A stretch of DNA of 39,167 nt from Erysipelotrichaceae bacterium (lineage in GTDB: Bacteria; Bacillota_I; Bacilli_A; Erysipelotrichales; Coprobacillaceae). Below, one piece after another: positions 25,347 through 34,641 of this stretch. The notes beneath the pieces are model-generated. The model searched no databases. It was not told where the DNA came from and saw nothing but the letters and a program-made list of their open reading frames with translations. A program made the translations under genes and the position numbers. Each line of letters begins with the position of its first letter. The stretch's first letter is position 1. The stretch is taken from assembly GCA_021770925.1 (NCBI GenBank), contig JAETPY010000015.1, forward strand, positions 1 to 39,167, given 5' to 3'.

Positions 25347-25682
25347 ATGGATTATTTTGATGATTTAAACCCTTATCTAGTAAGGCAGGATAATCAGGCC
25401 CCCTCACCTGAAACACCTGCCATAAACCCTGGCGCCATTGGACAATCGTACCTAGGAAATATTATCAAATTAAACACTGGTAAATTAGGAACATTTTATT
25501 TTACTTATAATGGCAGCAATGCATGGCGTGACAAAAGTTATGTAGGTATAATCGAAGACGCTGGACGAGATTATTTTATTATCAAAGATCCTAATAGCGA
25601 AAGACGCTATTTATTGTCTTATCTCTATTTATTATGGTCAGAGTTTGATGAAAAATTAGATTTTCAATTTTCCTACCAATAA
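25347..25682 (+). CDS. Spore coat protein GerQ (copy 2)
   Basis: A 111-aa tandem duplicate of the preceding gerQ; it begins with the same MDYFDDLNPYLVRQD and is nearly identical through the core (NPGAIGQSYLGNIIKLNTG, YVGIIEDAGRDYFIIKDPNS). They differ mainly in the proline-rich linker and scattered positions. ATG at 25347 follows AAAGGAG; an in-frame upstream ATG at 25299 has no ribosome site. The recent-looking duplication suggests dosage or a division of labour in the coat. Confidence 0.87.
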   Translation: MDYFDDLNPYLVRQDNQAPSPETPAINPGAIGQSYLGNIIKLNTGKLGTFYFTYNGSNAWRDKSYVGIIEDAGRDYFIIKDPNSERRYLLSYLYLLWSEFDEKLDFQFSYQ

Positions 25683-25733
25683 AAGCAAAAGATACCAGGC
25701 ATATATTTACAAATTAGTAATTTGATAAACAAG

Positions 25734-25778
25734 AAAAGACCATAAACTATTATAGACTAATAGCATATGATCTTTTTT
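25734..25778. terminator. Bidirectional terminator between gerQ and folC
   Basis: AAAAGACCATA (25734-25744) pairs with TATGATCTTTT (25766-25776) with one mismatch, around an inner CTATTA/TAATAG stem. It ends in TTTTTT on the plus strand and TTTTC on the minus strand. It separates the convergent spore cluster and folC unit. Confidence 0.75.
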
Positions 25779-25816
25779 ATTTTCTTTTATTCAATTTTTC
25801 AAAACAGATAAAAATC

Positions 25817-26974
25817 TTATTCAAAACATCTTTTTAAATATTTTCGCACAGCACTAATAAAATGCAGCGATCCTGTTACAACAATATTTTTATACTTACC
25901 TTGTACTTCGTTCAAAACATCTTTAAAATTTAAGGCATCTGATTTTAAACGCTCATCTTCAAAACTCGCCTGAACTATTGGATAATCCTTTAGCAGTTCC
26001 AACATTTCACCAATATCTTTATCACCTAAAGCACTAAATACAATCACTACATCTTCTAGCTTCTGATCTTTTAATGTTTGAATCAAAGCTAAAATCCCAT
26101 CAACATTATGAGCTCCATCTAAATAAATATTATCAAAACGTTCAAATCTCCCTGGCCAGCTAAAGCAATTTAAAGCCAGTTGAACTAAATTATTATCTAA
26201 TTCAATTAAATCATTGCATACTGTAATTGCAAGCTTAGCATTTTTCACTTGATAACTTCCACAATTTTCCAGCTTATAAATATAATCTAAACAATTAAAA
26301 TAATATGGATAATTAATAACATCTTCAACATTAACTATATGCAGTTTACTATTATTACTTTTGCAAACTCGATCAAAAATATTAATTATTATATCTTCCT
26401 GTTTTGTTGTATAACAAGGCTTATAGGGCTTAATAATACCCGCCTTTTGTAATGCAATTTCTTCTAAACTATCACCTAACATAAACTGATGGTCATAACC
26501 AATATTAGTGATAACACTACTAATACTATCAATGACATTTGTTTTATCACACAAACCGCCTATACCTGTTTCAATGATCCGATAATCTAGATCATACTCG
26601 TCAAAATAGCGTAACATGATCAATACATCTATTTCAAACATGGATAACCTTTCTATTTCAATAATACTTACTAATTCATTAATAATTTTAAGCAGTTCAT
26701 AATCACTTATCATTTCACCATTTATACAAATACGGTCATTATGAACAGCCATATAGGGTGAAGTAAATGTTCCCACCTTATAACCATGTTTCATTAATAT
26801 TTCTTTAATAAAATTTGCTGTTGAACCTTTACCATTAGTTCCAGCAATATGAATCATATTTTTTTGATGTGTATTAAAGCCATATTTATCAACTATTTCT
26901 TGAAATTGTTTAAATGTTCTTTTTACCCTTTTTGATTCAATATACTCAATTGCTTCTTCAATATTATTAAACAT
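25817..26974 (-). CDS. folC: Folylpolyglutamate synthase / dihydrofolate synthase
   Basis: A 385-aa Mur-ligase-like enzyme that adds glutamate to folates (and may couple it to dihydropteroate). The P-loop is IHIAGTNGKGSTANFIKEIL. Other family marks are FTSPYMAVHNDRICING, ETGIGGLCDKTN and the C-terminal FDNIYLDGAHNVDG. The ATG at 26974 lies inside the last codons of ung (8-nt overlap) without a clear Shine-Dalgarno, so it probably depends on coupling. It is last in a unit with ung and two HAD genes. Confidence 0.92.
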   Translation of the reverse strand: MFNNIEEAIEYIESKRVKRTFKQFQEIVDKYGFNTHQKNMIHIAGTNGKGSTANFIKEILMKHGYKVGTFTSPYMAVHNDRICINGEMISDYELLKIINELVSIIEIERLSMFEIDVLIMLRYFDEYDLDYRIIETGIGGLCDKTNVIDSISSVITNIGYDHQFMLGDSLEEIALQKAGIIKPYKPCYTTKQEDIIINIFDRVCKSNNSKLHIVNVEDVINYPYYFNCLDYIYKLENCGSYQVKNAKLAITVCNDLIELDNNLVQLALNCFSWPGRFERFDNIYLDGAHNVDGILALIQTLKDQKLEDVVIVFSALGDKDIGEMLELLKDYPIVQASFEDERLKSDALNFKDVLNEVQGKYKNIVVTGSLHFISAVRKYLKRCFE

Positions 26975-27626
26975 TATCAATCTGCCAATCAATTGGAGTC
27001 ATATTATTTCTAATTAAAAATTCATTAGTTTTACTAAAAGGTCTTGAGCCAAAAAAACCACGATGAGCTGAAAGAGGTGAAGGATGCGCACTCTCTAGAA
27101 CTAAATGCTTAGTAGTATCAATATACTGCTTTTTACTACGAGCATTATTCCCCCATAAAATAAACACCATTGGTGTTTCTCTTTTATTTAATGCCTTTAC
27201 TATATTTAATGTAAAAGTTTCCCAACCAATACCAGCATGACTGTTAGCTTTTCCCTGCTCAACTGTTAATACATTATTAAGTAATAAAACACCCTGTTTT
27301 GCCCATTTAGTCAAATCACCATTATTAGGAATCGATGTATGAAGGTCATCACTTAATTCTTTATATATATTTATCAAGCTTGGCGGGATTCGAACTCCAG
27401 GATAAACACTGAAAGCTAACCCATTAGCCTGATGTAGTTCATGATATGGATCTTGTCCTAAAATTACTACCTTTACATCTTCATAATCACAAAGGTTTAA
27501 AGCTCTAAAAATATTTTGACGTGGCGGAAATATTGTCTTATGTAAATATTCATTTTCTACAAATTGATGCAATTTTTTATAGTATTCTTGTTCAAACTCA
27601 ACAGCAACAATATCTTTAAATCTCAT
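26967..27626 (-). CDS. ung: Uracil-DNA glycosylase
   Basis: Removes uracil from DNA. The 219-aa family 1 enzyme has VVILGQDPYHELHQANGLAFSV with Asp59 as the catalytic base and the C-terminal HPSPLSAHRGFFGSRPFSKTN with the conserved histidine. VFILWGNNARSKK matches the uracil-recognition strand. It overlaps the preceding HAD gene by 11 nt and folC by 8 nt, so all are on one transcript. Confidence 0.96.
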   Translation of the reverse strand: MRFKDIVAVEFEQEYYKKLHQFVENEYLHKTIFPPRQNIFRALNLCDYEDVKVVILGQDPYHELHQANGLAFSVYPGVRIPPSLINIYKELSDDLHTSIPNNGDLTKWAKQGVLLLNNVLTVEQGKANSHAGIGWETFTLNIVKALNKRETPMVFILWGNNARSKKQYIDTTKHLVLESAHPSPLSAHRGFFGSRPFSKTNEFLIRNNMTPIDWQIDNV

Positions 27627-28449
27627 TATCTATAAACCTCTCAATCAATTCAGCTACAACACCCTCATTGTTGTTAGCTTCTGTTACATAATCACAAATC
27701 GCCTTAACATCATCTACAGCATTATTAGCCGCTACTGCTAATCCCGCTACTTTTAACATTGAAATATCATTATAATTATCACCTACAGCAATCGTATCCT
27801 TGATATCGATTCCTAATTTATTTGCTAAATCAATCAACCCTTGTCCTTTATCAACACCTAACGCATTAAATTCCATATAACGATTTGAAGAATAGCTAAC
27901 TGCTGTACACTTATTTGTAATTGATTTTAATTTTTCTTCTAAACTCATCAGATATGATACATCTTCACTTTGATAAAGTATTTTTGCAATTGGTGTATCC
28001 TTTAAAAAATCAACATTGTTCCCCTGACAATAAACAACCTCCAGTTTAAGATCAGTTAAACGTTTCTTTTCCAAATCGCCCACATTAAAAACATACAAAG
28101 CATCAGCTGTATAAACATGTTGACAAACATTAAAATTTAATCCTGCTTCAAATATTTCTTTCATCTTCGCAAATGGTAATCCTTTAAAATCAATAACTCT
28201 ATTATTCTTATTTTCACTTAATGCACCACCATTAAAAGAAATAACATACTCACCCTCTAAATCATTTAACCCTAGTTCTTTTAATTCCGGTTGGATTTGC
28301 AAAAAACCACGACCTGTCGCTGGTACAAATTTGATTCCATGTTCTTTTCGTGCTTTTAAAATAGCATCATGATTTCTTTGACCAACCAGATGATCATCAT
28401 TTAATAATGTCTCATCCAAATCAGAAACAATCAACTTATATCCCATCAT
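27616..28449 (-). CDS. Cof-type HAD-IIB family phosphatase (tandem copy B)
   Basis: A 277-aa HAD hydrolase with motif I IVSDLDETLLND, motif II FVPATGRG, and motif IV IAVGDNYNDISMLKVAG. It is closely related to the gene immediately upstream, sharing DLDETLL, GDNYND and SSNRYMEFNALGVDKG. Motif I has DLDE in place of the DIDG/DVDG of the other HAD genes here. Its start overlaps the upstream stop (ATGA). Its substrate is unknown. Confidence 0.88.
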   Translation of the reverse strand: MMGYKLIVSDLDETLLNDDHLVGQRNHDAILKARKEHGIKFVPATGRGFLQIQPELKELGLNDLEGEYVISFNGGALSENKNNRVIDFKGLPFAKMKEIFEAGLNFNVCQHVYTADALYVFNVGDLEKKRLTDLKLEVVYCQGNNVDFLKDTPIAKILYQSEDVSYLMSLEEKLKSITNKCTAVSYSSNRYMEFNALGVDKGQGLIDLANKLGIDIKDTIAVGDNYNDISMLKVAGLAVAANNAVDDVKAICDYVTEANNNEGVVAELIERFIDNEI

Positions 28450-29267
28450 TTTTCCTCCAAAATAAATTTTTCAATAACCTCTTTAACTGCCCCTTGATGG
28501 TAATCTGCTTTCGTTACATATTGCGCTAATTCTTTGATTTCATTATCACCACAAGCAACACATACACCCAAAGCTGCTGCCTTTATCATCTCTACATCAT
28601 TATAATTATCACCTATTGCAATCGTTTCATTTATATCAATTCCTAAATAATCAACCAGCCAGCATAATCCATATCCCTTATCTACTCCTAAAGCATTAAA
28701 TTCTAGATAGCGGTTAGAAGAAAAACTAACAGCTATCTGTCCTTGAGTAAACTCTTTTAATTCTTGCGCAATCATCTTTAAATACACCATATCTTTTTTC
28801 TGATATAACATTTTGGCTATCTGTTTATTTTTTAATATATCGAAATCATAATCATCCATCACCATAAATGATGCTTTTTGTTCAATTTTTCGTTTCACTT
28901 CATCATCATCGGCATTATATATGTAACACATATCCAGTGTAAAAACCAAAACACAAACATCATAATTTTTAGCCTTTTCAAACAACATTTTTGCCTGTTC
29001 AAAAGGGAGACCTTTAAAATTTAAAATTCGGTTATTTTTATTTTCAATTATCAATCCTCCATTAAAACAAATCGAATACTCACCTTCCTGTCCATAAGTT
29101 CCGATTTCTTTCAAAATATCTGAAATCAGATTATATGCCCTTCCTGTAGCTGGAACGAATTTCAAACCCTTAGCACGTGCTTTTTTTATTACTTCAATAT
29201 TAAAATCTGGTACATGATGATTTACTAACAAAGTTTCATCTAAATCTGATAACATTAACTTATACAT
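28446..29267 (-). CDS. Cof-type HAD-IIB family phosphatase (tandem copy A)
   Basis: A 273-aa HAD hydrolase with LMLSDLDETLLVN, FVPATGRAY and IAIGDNYNDVEMIKAAALG. The segment SFSSNRYLEFNALGVDKGYGL is shared with the downstream copy, so the two arose by tandem duplication. The tail (YVTKADYHQGAVKEVIEKF) differs from its neighbour. ATG follows GAGGAT. Upstream lies the esterase gene with a 37-bp gap. Confidence 0.88.
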   Translation of the reverse strand: MYKLMLSDLDETLLVNHHVPDFNIEVIKKARAKGLKFVPATGRAYNLISDILKEIGTYGQEGEYSICFNGGLIIENKNNRILNFKGLPFEQAKMLFEKAKNYDVCVLVFTLDMCYIYNADDDEVKRKIEQKASFMVMDDYDFDILKNKQIAKMLYQKKDMVYLKMIAQELKEFTQGQIAVSFSSNRYLEFNALGVDKGYGLCWLVDYLGIDINETIAIGDNYNDVEMIKAAALGVCVACGDNEIKELAQYVTKADYHQGAVKEVIEKFILEEK

Positions 29268-29304
29268 AATTTATCCTCTACCTCTATAATAACATAACTT
29301 TTTC

Positions 29305-30081
29305 TCATCCATAGAATAATTCCATAAATATCGGTACCCTTTTACGCCATTCTCCCTCATTATGACCAGCATCTTCAAAAAAACGTACTTCAACTTTATC
29401 ACTTTTCCTAATCATTTTTTGATAAATGATCTCATTACTAGCATAATAAATTTGACTTATTATTTCATTACCATTACCTTCATCTCCCCCTAAATCAAGA
29501 TAAAAGCATTCAATTTGGCTTAAATCGCTTCTATCAATCAATTTACAAAATTTATCTACATAAAACCAATACGCTGTCGAAAGGGATGCTGTCTTTTTAA
29601 AAATATGATTATATTTTATTCCTGCATAGCTAGTAATAATTCCTCCCATTGAGCTGCCAACCATTCCACAATCATCTTTAAGAGTTGGAAAATGGCTATC
29701 AATATACGGTTTTAACTGTTTAATTATAAACTGCAGATATCTTTTTCCCTCTCCACCAATCTTTAAACTATCATCTCCATATTCCATCATTAAAATATCT
29801 TTTTCTAATGGCCACGGTCCATATTCATCTTCTCGTTTATTTAAACAAAAATTACAAGGAATCGCTACCATAATAACATCTAAGTTAGTTTCTTTTACAT
29901 AGTCATAAAAACCCCAGCTAATTCCCATGTATGATTTATCATCAAAAAAAGCATTTTGCCCATCGTTTATATACAATACTGGATAACGTTTATTACTGGT
30001 TTGATAATCATCAGGAACATAGATTGTAACTTTCCGCATCCGTCTCAATGTCTTCATATAAAAATTCTTTTCAATAAACAT
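29305..30081 (-). CDS. Alpha/beta hydrolase, esterase family
   Basis: A 258-aa serine esterase of the esterase D/IroE-like group. The nucleophile is Ser144 in GMVGSSMGGIITS, the acid is probably in LDLGGDEGNG, and the base is His240 in EDAGHNEGEW. RYPVLYINDGQNAFFDD is a typical early signature (oxyanion and lid region). There is no signal peptide, so it is cytosolic. ATG at 30081 has GGAGG eight bases upstream; longer versions reach back over the divIC terminator and are rejected. The substrate is unknown. Confidence 0.83.
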   Translation of the reverse strand: MFIEKNFYMKTLRRMRKVTIYVPDDYQTSNKRYPVLYINDGQNAFFDDKSYMGISWGFYDYVKETNLDVIMVAIPCNFCLNKREDEYGPWPLEKDILMMEYGDDSLKIGGEGKRYLQFIIKQLKPYIDSHFPTLKDDCGMVGSSMGGIITSYAGIKYNHIFKKTASLSTAYWFYVDKFCKLIDRSDLSQIECFYLDLGGDEGNGNEIISQIYYASNEIIYQKMIRKSDKVEVRFFEDAGHNEGEWRKRVPIFMELFYG

Positions 30082-30098
30082 CTTTTTTACCTCCATAA

Positions 30099-30123
30099 CA
30101 AAAATAAGCACTAGGTGCTTATT
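30099..30123 (-). terminator. Intrinsic terminator of yabP-yabQ-divIC
   Basis: AATAAGCAC (30103-30111) and GTGCTTATT (30115-30123) make a 9-bp stem with a 3-nt loop and a T-run (TTTTTG) on the minus strand. The divIC stop codon is in the stem. The esterase ribosome site lies close behind. Confidence 0.8.
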
Positions 30124-30406
30124 ATTTAACTCCCGGAATAATCGAAACTTGTTCTCCATCACGCGTAAAAACATAATTTTCACGAGCATAACGAGTCACA
30201 TAATCCTCATCATTCAATAAATCTATTTCATTTTCTAATGCCTTTTTTTCCTTAACAACAGCCGCCTTTTCTTTTTTCAATATTGTTATTTCATCTTGAT
30301 GCTGATAGACCATCATCATACTATTAAACAATGTCAACAATAATCCACATCCAATAATCATGTACAAGAATCCTTTGACTGTTTTGAAAACTTTTCTTTT
30401 GGCCAT
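30122..30406 (-). CDS. divIC: Septum formation initiator (DivIC/FtsB type)
   Basis: A 94-aa bitopic membrane protein of the divisome. A short basic N-terminus is followed by one transmembrane helix (about 12-32), a coiled coil (EITILKKEKAAVVKEKKALENEIDLLND) and the typical C-terminal YVTRYARENYVFTRDGEQVSIIPG. It overlaps yabQ by 49 nt in another frame, with AGAGGGTGA before its ATG. The yabP-yabQ-divIC order is as in Bacillus. Confidence 0.9.
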   Translation of the reverse strand: MAKRKVFKTVKGFLYMIIGCGLLLTLFNSMMMVYQHQDEITILKKEKAAVVKEKKALENEIDLLNDEDYVTRYARENYVFTRDGEQVSIIPGVK

Positions 30407-30786
30407 CTCATCACCCTCTTTACCCGCCTTATTATAACATTAACCTTTCTAAAAAGAAATATCATTGGTCTTAAAATATATTTTATTGCCCTTACAATTA
30501 ATTCAATCAAAAAAAACATATAATAACTATAATAATTAAGATATAAGATATATCCTGTTAACATACTGATTAAAAAATATATTCGGATTACACCATTATT
30601 GATTCTTAACAAACCAAGATAGTAAATATACCCAAAAATAATACCAATAACAATCTGTAAAAAAAGTCTAATGATGCGCTGGTGGTATTTATAAAGCAAA
30701 CGGTTGATAAGACTGTAAACAAAAGTAAACACAAACCCATAAACAAAAGAATAGCTAATCCCCTGTATCTGTTTAACTAAATCCAT
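30358..30786 (-). CDS. yabQ: Spore cortex biosynthesis protein YabQ
   Basis: A 142-aa membrane protein with about four hydrophobic segments (residues 10-30, 38-58, 66-84, 86-104) and a basic C-terminal tail (NVIIRRVKRVMRWPKEKF). YabQ is required for cortex formation in Bacillus. The assignment rests on the hydropathy pattern, size and location between yabP and divIC rather than on strong motifs. It starts at the last base of yabP. Confidence 0.83.
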   Translation of the reverse strand: MDLVKQIQGISYSFVYGFVFTFVYSLINRLLYKYHQRIIRLFLQIVIGIIFGYIYYLGLLRINNGVIRIYFLISMLTGYILYLNYYSYYMFFLIELIVRAIKYILRPMIFLFRKVNVIIRRVKRVMRWPKEKFSKQSKDSCT

Positions 30787-31079
30787 TATTTAAGCAGTTT
30801 ATTAAAAACACTTTCTTTAGCTTTAGGATTCTTCTTATTTGAAACATAAGAAATCGAATCTATATTTCCTTTAATACCTACCTCACACTTTTCCTGATCA
30901 AATCTTGTTAATGAAAGCTCGCTGCCAGTGATATTTAAAAAACCTAATGATGTTTCAATTAAAAATTCTAGCGAATCAAAACTTTCGATATTTTTAACAC
31001 CTGTTAATTCAATATTTTTGCGATCTTTCAAATAAACATTATGATAAGGAGTATGTTCAAAACGAATATTATTTTCCAT
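30786..31079 (-). CDS. yabP: Sporulation protein YabP
   Basis: A 97-aa soluble protein with the YabP pattern: NVYLKDRKNIELTGVKNIESFD near the start and the late LSLTRFDQEKCEVGIKGNIDSISY. YabP acts with YabQ in spore cortex assembly in Bacillus; the mechanism is not established. GGAGG lies seven bases before its ATG. It begins the yabP-yabQ-divIC unit. The rqcP (yabO) gene that usually precedes yabP lies 4 kb away here. Confidence 0.88.
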   Translation of the reverse strand: MENNIRFEHTPYHNVYLKDRKNIELTGVKNIESFDSLEFLIETSLGFLNITGSELSLTRFDQEKCEVGIKGNIDSISYVSNKKNPKAKESVFNKLLK

Positions 31080-31127
31080 ATTATTACCTCCACTAAATAA
31101 TATGAAAATTTTTTTAAATAAGAACTA

Positions 31128-31649
31128 TTATACAATATGAATATTCTTACTATGATACCACTTATAAGCGTCCTTTTCAATTTCAGCAATAAATTTATTT
31201 TTTTCTTTAAAATACTTTTTATTATTACGACATTTACTAGCAATATTTACTTTAAAATCAGCATATTCATATGCTACATCTTGATGCTCTTTTAAATAAA
31301 AGGAAACAGCTAAATATTTTTCAATTTCACTAACATCATCTACCGAAAATACATATAAATTAAAACCATCGTTTTTCTTTTTAAAATAATACCCTCTTAA
31401 ATTTTCATTTTTCTCCAAGCATTCATAATCCAGGTCTTCAAACTTTTTTTTCAATTCATCTATTAATTCAATTTTCTTTACAACAATTAAAATATCAATA
31501 ATTGCTCTAGCTTTTAATCCCTTTATCGCAGTAGAGCCAATATGATAAATGGAAACTAAATCACTTGAAATAATATTTCTAATATTATTTGCCTCTGCAG
31601 CATATTTTAACGGCCAGTTTTCATCATAATCAACAATTTCAATCACCAT
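31128..31649 (-). CDS. GrpB family protein (UPF0157)
   Basis: A 173-aa GrpB-family protein, in the nucleotidyltransferase fold. VEIVDYDENWP at the N-terminus and SIYHIGSTAIKGLKARAIIDILIVV with the conserved GST and DI residues identify it. FYLKEHQDVAYEYADFKVNIA follows as usual. Its function is unknown; some relatives form part of CoaE fusions. ATG at 31649 has GGCGGTGA upstream. A promoter sits directly in front. Confidence 0.85.
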   Translation of the reverse strand: MVIEIVDYDENWPLKYAAEANNIRNIISSDLVSIYHIGSTAIKGLKARAIIDILIVVKKIELIDELKKKFEDLDYECLEKNENLRGYYFKKKNDGFNLYVFSVDDVSEIEKYLAVSFYLKEHQDVAYEYADFKVNIASKCRNNKKYFKEKNKFIAEIEKDAYKWYHSKNIHIV

Positions 31650-31671
31650 ATTAATCACCGCCTTGATTTTG

Positions 31672-31700
31672 ATTATACCATAATTATACAAATTTAAAAA
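31672..31700 (-). promoter_or_regulatory. Promoter of the GrpB-family gene
   Basis: TTTTTA (31695-31700) and TATAAT (31672-31677), 17 bp apart, with a TGn extension, on the minus strand. Confidence 0.55.
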
Positions 31701-31713
31701 TATCTTACTTTCG

Positions 31714-33039
31714 TCACTCCCCCAATTTGGTATTTTTATAACTAATATATAAAAGTAGTGCTGCACCACTCCAGGCCATTATTTCTGCATAATATATTCC
31801 TTCTCTCCCAATTAAAAGCGGCAATAATAATGCTACCATTACCCGCATTACTAGCTCTACAATTCCTGAGCACATAGGAATAAAAGTGTTTCCTAACCCC
31901 TGCAATGCATTTCGATAAGTATGCAAAACATATAATATTGGCAAACATACTGACATGATAAATAAATAATGATATGCTACTTCTAATACTTTTATAACTA
32001 CATCTTTATTTCCAGAAATAAACAGCATTAAAATATTTCGTCCAAAGATTATCATAATCAGTCCAATCACTATTGCTGTAGCAATTGAAACAAGTATTGA
32101 GATTCTAACCCCATCTTTGATCCTTTGGTATTTTTTTGCTCCATAATTTTGTGCATTATAAGTAGTAAGCGCATATCCATAAGAAACAGCTGCTGTTTCT
32201 AATAAACCATATAATTTGTTAGTCGCTGTAAAACCAGCTACAAAAACAAAACCATAACTATTAATTACAAATTGAACAATCATTCCCCCTATAGAAATAA
32301 TGCCATTTTGCAGTGCTAGCGGGAATCCTAATTTTATTAATTCTCTTATTAAAGACTTATTTATTTTAAAATCTCCCTTTTTTAAAACAAACAACCTACT
32401 GCTATATAAAATAAATAAACAAAATCCACTAGCAAACAATTGCGATAATAAAGTTGCAATTGCCGCTCCAGCAATCCCAACATGAAAAACACAAACAAAC
32501 AATAAATCTAAACCAATATTTAATCCAGCAGCAATAATCATTGCAAACAATGGCGCTTTACTATTACCAAAAGCACGCAAGATACAAGATAACAGATTAT
32601 AAAATAAAGTAATTGATATTCCTCCAGCAATTATTCTTAAATATACAATCGCACCTTGAATAATATCATTAGGGGTTTGCAACAAATGTAAAAGCGGACT
32701 TACTATTACTTCAGATATAATCGTTAAAACAACCGCAAGTACGACTGTTGATATTATAATATTAGCTATTGTTTTTGAAATACCCTGTTGATCATTTGCA
32801 CCATAAAGATTAGCAACTTTTATTGAAAAACCTTGAGCAAAACCCATCACAACACTCAAAAACATCCATTGAATCCAGCTTGCAGCACCCATACTAGCTA
32901 ATGCCTTAACCCCTAAGAACTGTCCTACTACAATTGTATCCACAATTGTATAAAGTTCTTGTAATATATTTCCTAACATCAAAGGCATTGCAAACATTAA
33001 AATCAACTGTAACGGTTTCCCTTGTGTCATATTTTTCAC
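31714..33039 (-). CDS. MATE family efflux transporter
   Basis: A 441-aa membrane protein with twelve predicted helices in two halves, driven by Na+ or H+ and exporting drugs or metabolites. The first half begins PLQLILMFAMPLMLGNILQELYTIVDTIVVGQFLG, the typical MatE opening. The second half starts LIKLGFPLALQNGIISIGGMIVQ. The GTG at 33039 has GGAGG seven bases upstream. Substrate is not predictable. Confidence 0.93.
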   Translation of the reverse strand: MKNMTQGKPLQLILMFAMPLMLGNILQELYTIVDTIVVGQFLGVKALASMGAASWIQWMFLSVVMGFAQGFSIKVANLYGANDQQGISKTIANIIISTVVLAVVLTIISEVIVSPLLHLLQTPNDIIQGAIVYLRIIAGGISITLFYNLLSCILRAFGNSKAPLFAMIIAAGLNIGLDLLFVCVFHVGIAGAAIATLLSQLFASGFCLFILYSSRLFVLKKGDFKINKSLIRELIKLGFPLALQNGIISIGGMIVQFVINSYGFVFVAGFTATNKLYGLLETAAVSYGYALTTYNAQNYGAKKYQRIKDGVRISILVSIATAIVIGLIMIIFGRNILMLFISGNKDVVIKVLEVAYHYLFIMSVCLPILYVLHTYRNALQGLGNTFIPMCSGIVELVMRVMVALLLPLLIGREGIYYAEIMAWSGAALLLYISYKNTKLGE

Positions 33040-33060
33040 ACTTTTACCTCCAGGCTAAAC

Positions 33061-33089
33061 ATTATAACTTAAATAATAACTTTAGTAAA
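33061..33089 (-). promoter_or_regulatory. Promoter of the MATE gene
   Basis: TTTACT (33084-33089) and TATAAT (33061-33066), spaced by 17 bp, on the minus strand, about 20 bp before the start codon. Confidence 0.6.
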
Positions 33090-33194
33090 TCTTTTTTCTC
33101 TTTAGACTTATCATCATTAGCTTGTTTTATTTATCAACATTAAAAAACATCAACTTTTTTAATCACTCTTATTACAGGCTTTTCACGCATAATA

Positions 33195-33235
33195 TTTAAA
33201 ACCGTCAACAAATCATCCAATCGATCCATTGACGG
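33195..33235 (-). terminator. Terminator of the M18 aminopeptidase gene
   Basis: CCGTCAA (33202-33208) pairs with TTGACGG (33229-33235) around a 20-nt loop, followed by TTTTAAAT on the minus strand. The loop is long for a terminator. Confidence 0.6.
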
Positions 33236-33245
33236 CTAAGATTAA

Positions 33246-34613
33246 TTAAATTTTTTGTAAAAAAGTACGATAAGCTAAATAAGCCTCATAAACATCTACT
33301 TTACTAACAATTTCCATTGGAGCATGCATATTTAATACCGCCACTCCAGCGTCGATTACATTCATATTATAATTACCTAAAATATAAGCAATCGTACCTC
33401 CACCGCCTTGATCTACTTTACCAAGTTCTGCAGTCTGATAATAAACATTATTTTCATCAAGAATATTTCTAATCTGTGCCATATATTCTGGATTGGCATC
33501 ATTAGAACCACTTTTTCCACGGGCTCCAGTATACTTATTAAAAACAATCCCTCTTCCTAAATAAGCTGCGTTCTTCTTATCATTGACACTCAAATACAAA
33601 GGATCCACACCTGCACTAACATCACTAGACAGCATCTTTGAATTAGCCAATGCTTTTCTAGTTTTTACAAAGCTGTCAACACCTTGTTTTGCCAATAATT
33701 CACTAATTGTATTTTCAAAGAATAAAGATTGTGCTCCAGTAGCCCCAACACTTCCAATTTCTTCCTTATCTACTAAAACAGCACAACTAGTATATTCAGG
33801 ATCATCAATATCTAATATTGCCATTAATGAGGTATACGCACAAACTCGATCGTCATGTCCATATCCAGCCACCATACTCCGGTCAATTCCATAATCACGA
33901 GCTTTTCCACTAGGCACAATTTCAATTTCAGCACTTAAAAAGTCTTCTTCTTCAAAATTATATTTTTCTGTTAAAATTTTTAAAACATTAGCTTTAACTG
34001 CATCTTTTTCATAATCTTTCAATGGCATACTTGCAAAAGTAACATCTAAATCTTCTCCTTCAATCACTTTTGCTGCTTCTTTTTTCAATTGATCGGCTGA
34101 TAAATGTACCAGTAAATCACTAATACCTACAACAGGGTCATTTTCATCTTCACCAATATTTACATTTATTACACTGCCATCTTTTTTTACTACAACTCCA
34201 ATCATTGATAAAGGAATTGTTACCCATTGATATTTCTTTACCCCACCATAATAATGAGTATCTAATAAAGCAAAACCCTCACTTTCATATAAAGGATTTT
34301 GTTTTAAATCTAACCTTGGTGAATCAATATGGGCTCCTAAAATTCTTAAGCCTTTTTCAATAGATTGTTTACCAATCACAAATAAAGCAATATTTTTATT
34401 CATGTTAGTAACATATACTTTATCACCGGGTTTTAAAATATCAACATCATTTAAATCTTTATAACCAGCCGCCATAGCTTTTTTGATTGCTTCATTAACA
34501 CACAATCTCTCTGTTTTTCCTTTTGTAATAAAGTTTTTATATCCTTCATTAAAATTCATTATTTCTTTAACTTGTTCTTCATTATATTTTTCCCATGCAT
34601 TTTTTGCGTACAT
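33246..34613 (-). CDS. M18 family aminopeptidase
   Basis: A 455-aa zinc metallopeptidase of the M18 family (aspartyl/aminopeptidase I type), releasing N-terminal residues from peptides in the cytosol. Metal and catalytic segments are visible: GAHIDSPRLDLKQNP (His and Asp), VDKEEIGSVGATGA (Glu-Glu), DVSAGVDPL and the late NMHAPMEIVSKVD. ATG at 34613 has AAAGGAG upstream. It has its own promoter and terminator. Confidence 0.92.
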   Translation of the reverse strand: MYAKNAWEKYNEEQVKEIMNFNEGYKNFITKGKTERLCVNEAIKKAMAAGYKDLNDVDILKPGDKVYVTNMNKNIALFVIGKQSIEKGLRILGAHIDSPRLDLKQNPLYESEGFALLDTHYYGGVKKYQWVTIPLSMIGVVVKKDGSVINVNIGEDENDPVVGISDLLVHLSADQLKKEAAKVIEGEDLDVTFASMPLKDYEKDAVKANVLKILTEKYNFEEEDFLSAEIEIVPSGKARDYGIDRSMVAGYGHDDRVCAYTSLMAILDIDDPEYTSCAVLVDKEEIGSVGATGAQSLFFENTISELLAKQGVDSFVKTRKALANSKMLSSDVSAGVDPLYLSVNDKKNAAYLGRGIVFNKYTGARGKSGSNDANPEYMAQIRNILDENNVYYQTAELGKVDQGGGGTIAYILGNYNMNVIDAGVAVLNMHAPMEIVSKVDVYEAYLAYRTFLQKI

Positions 34614-34641
34614 ATAAATCTCCTTTCAACTCTGCATATAT

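Noticed and set aside
31097-31104. CATATTAT before yabP as a sigma-E type -10
   Set aside because: A start from it would fall on the yabP Shine-Dalgarno, leaving almost no leader; no matching -35 is seen.
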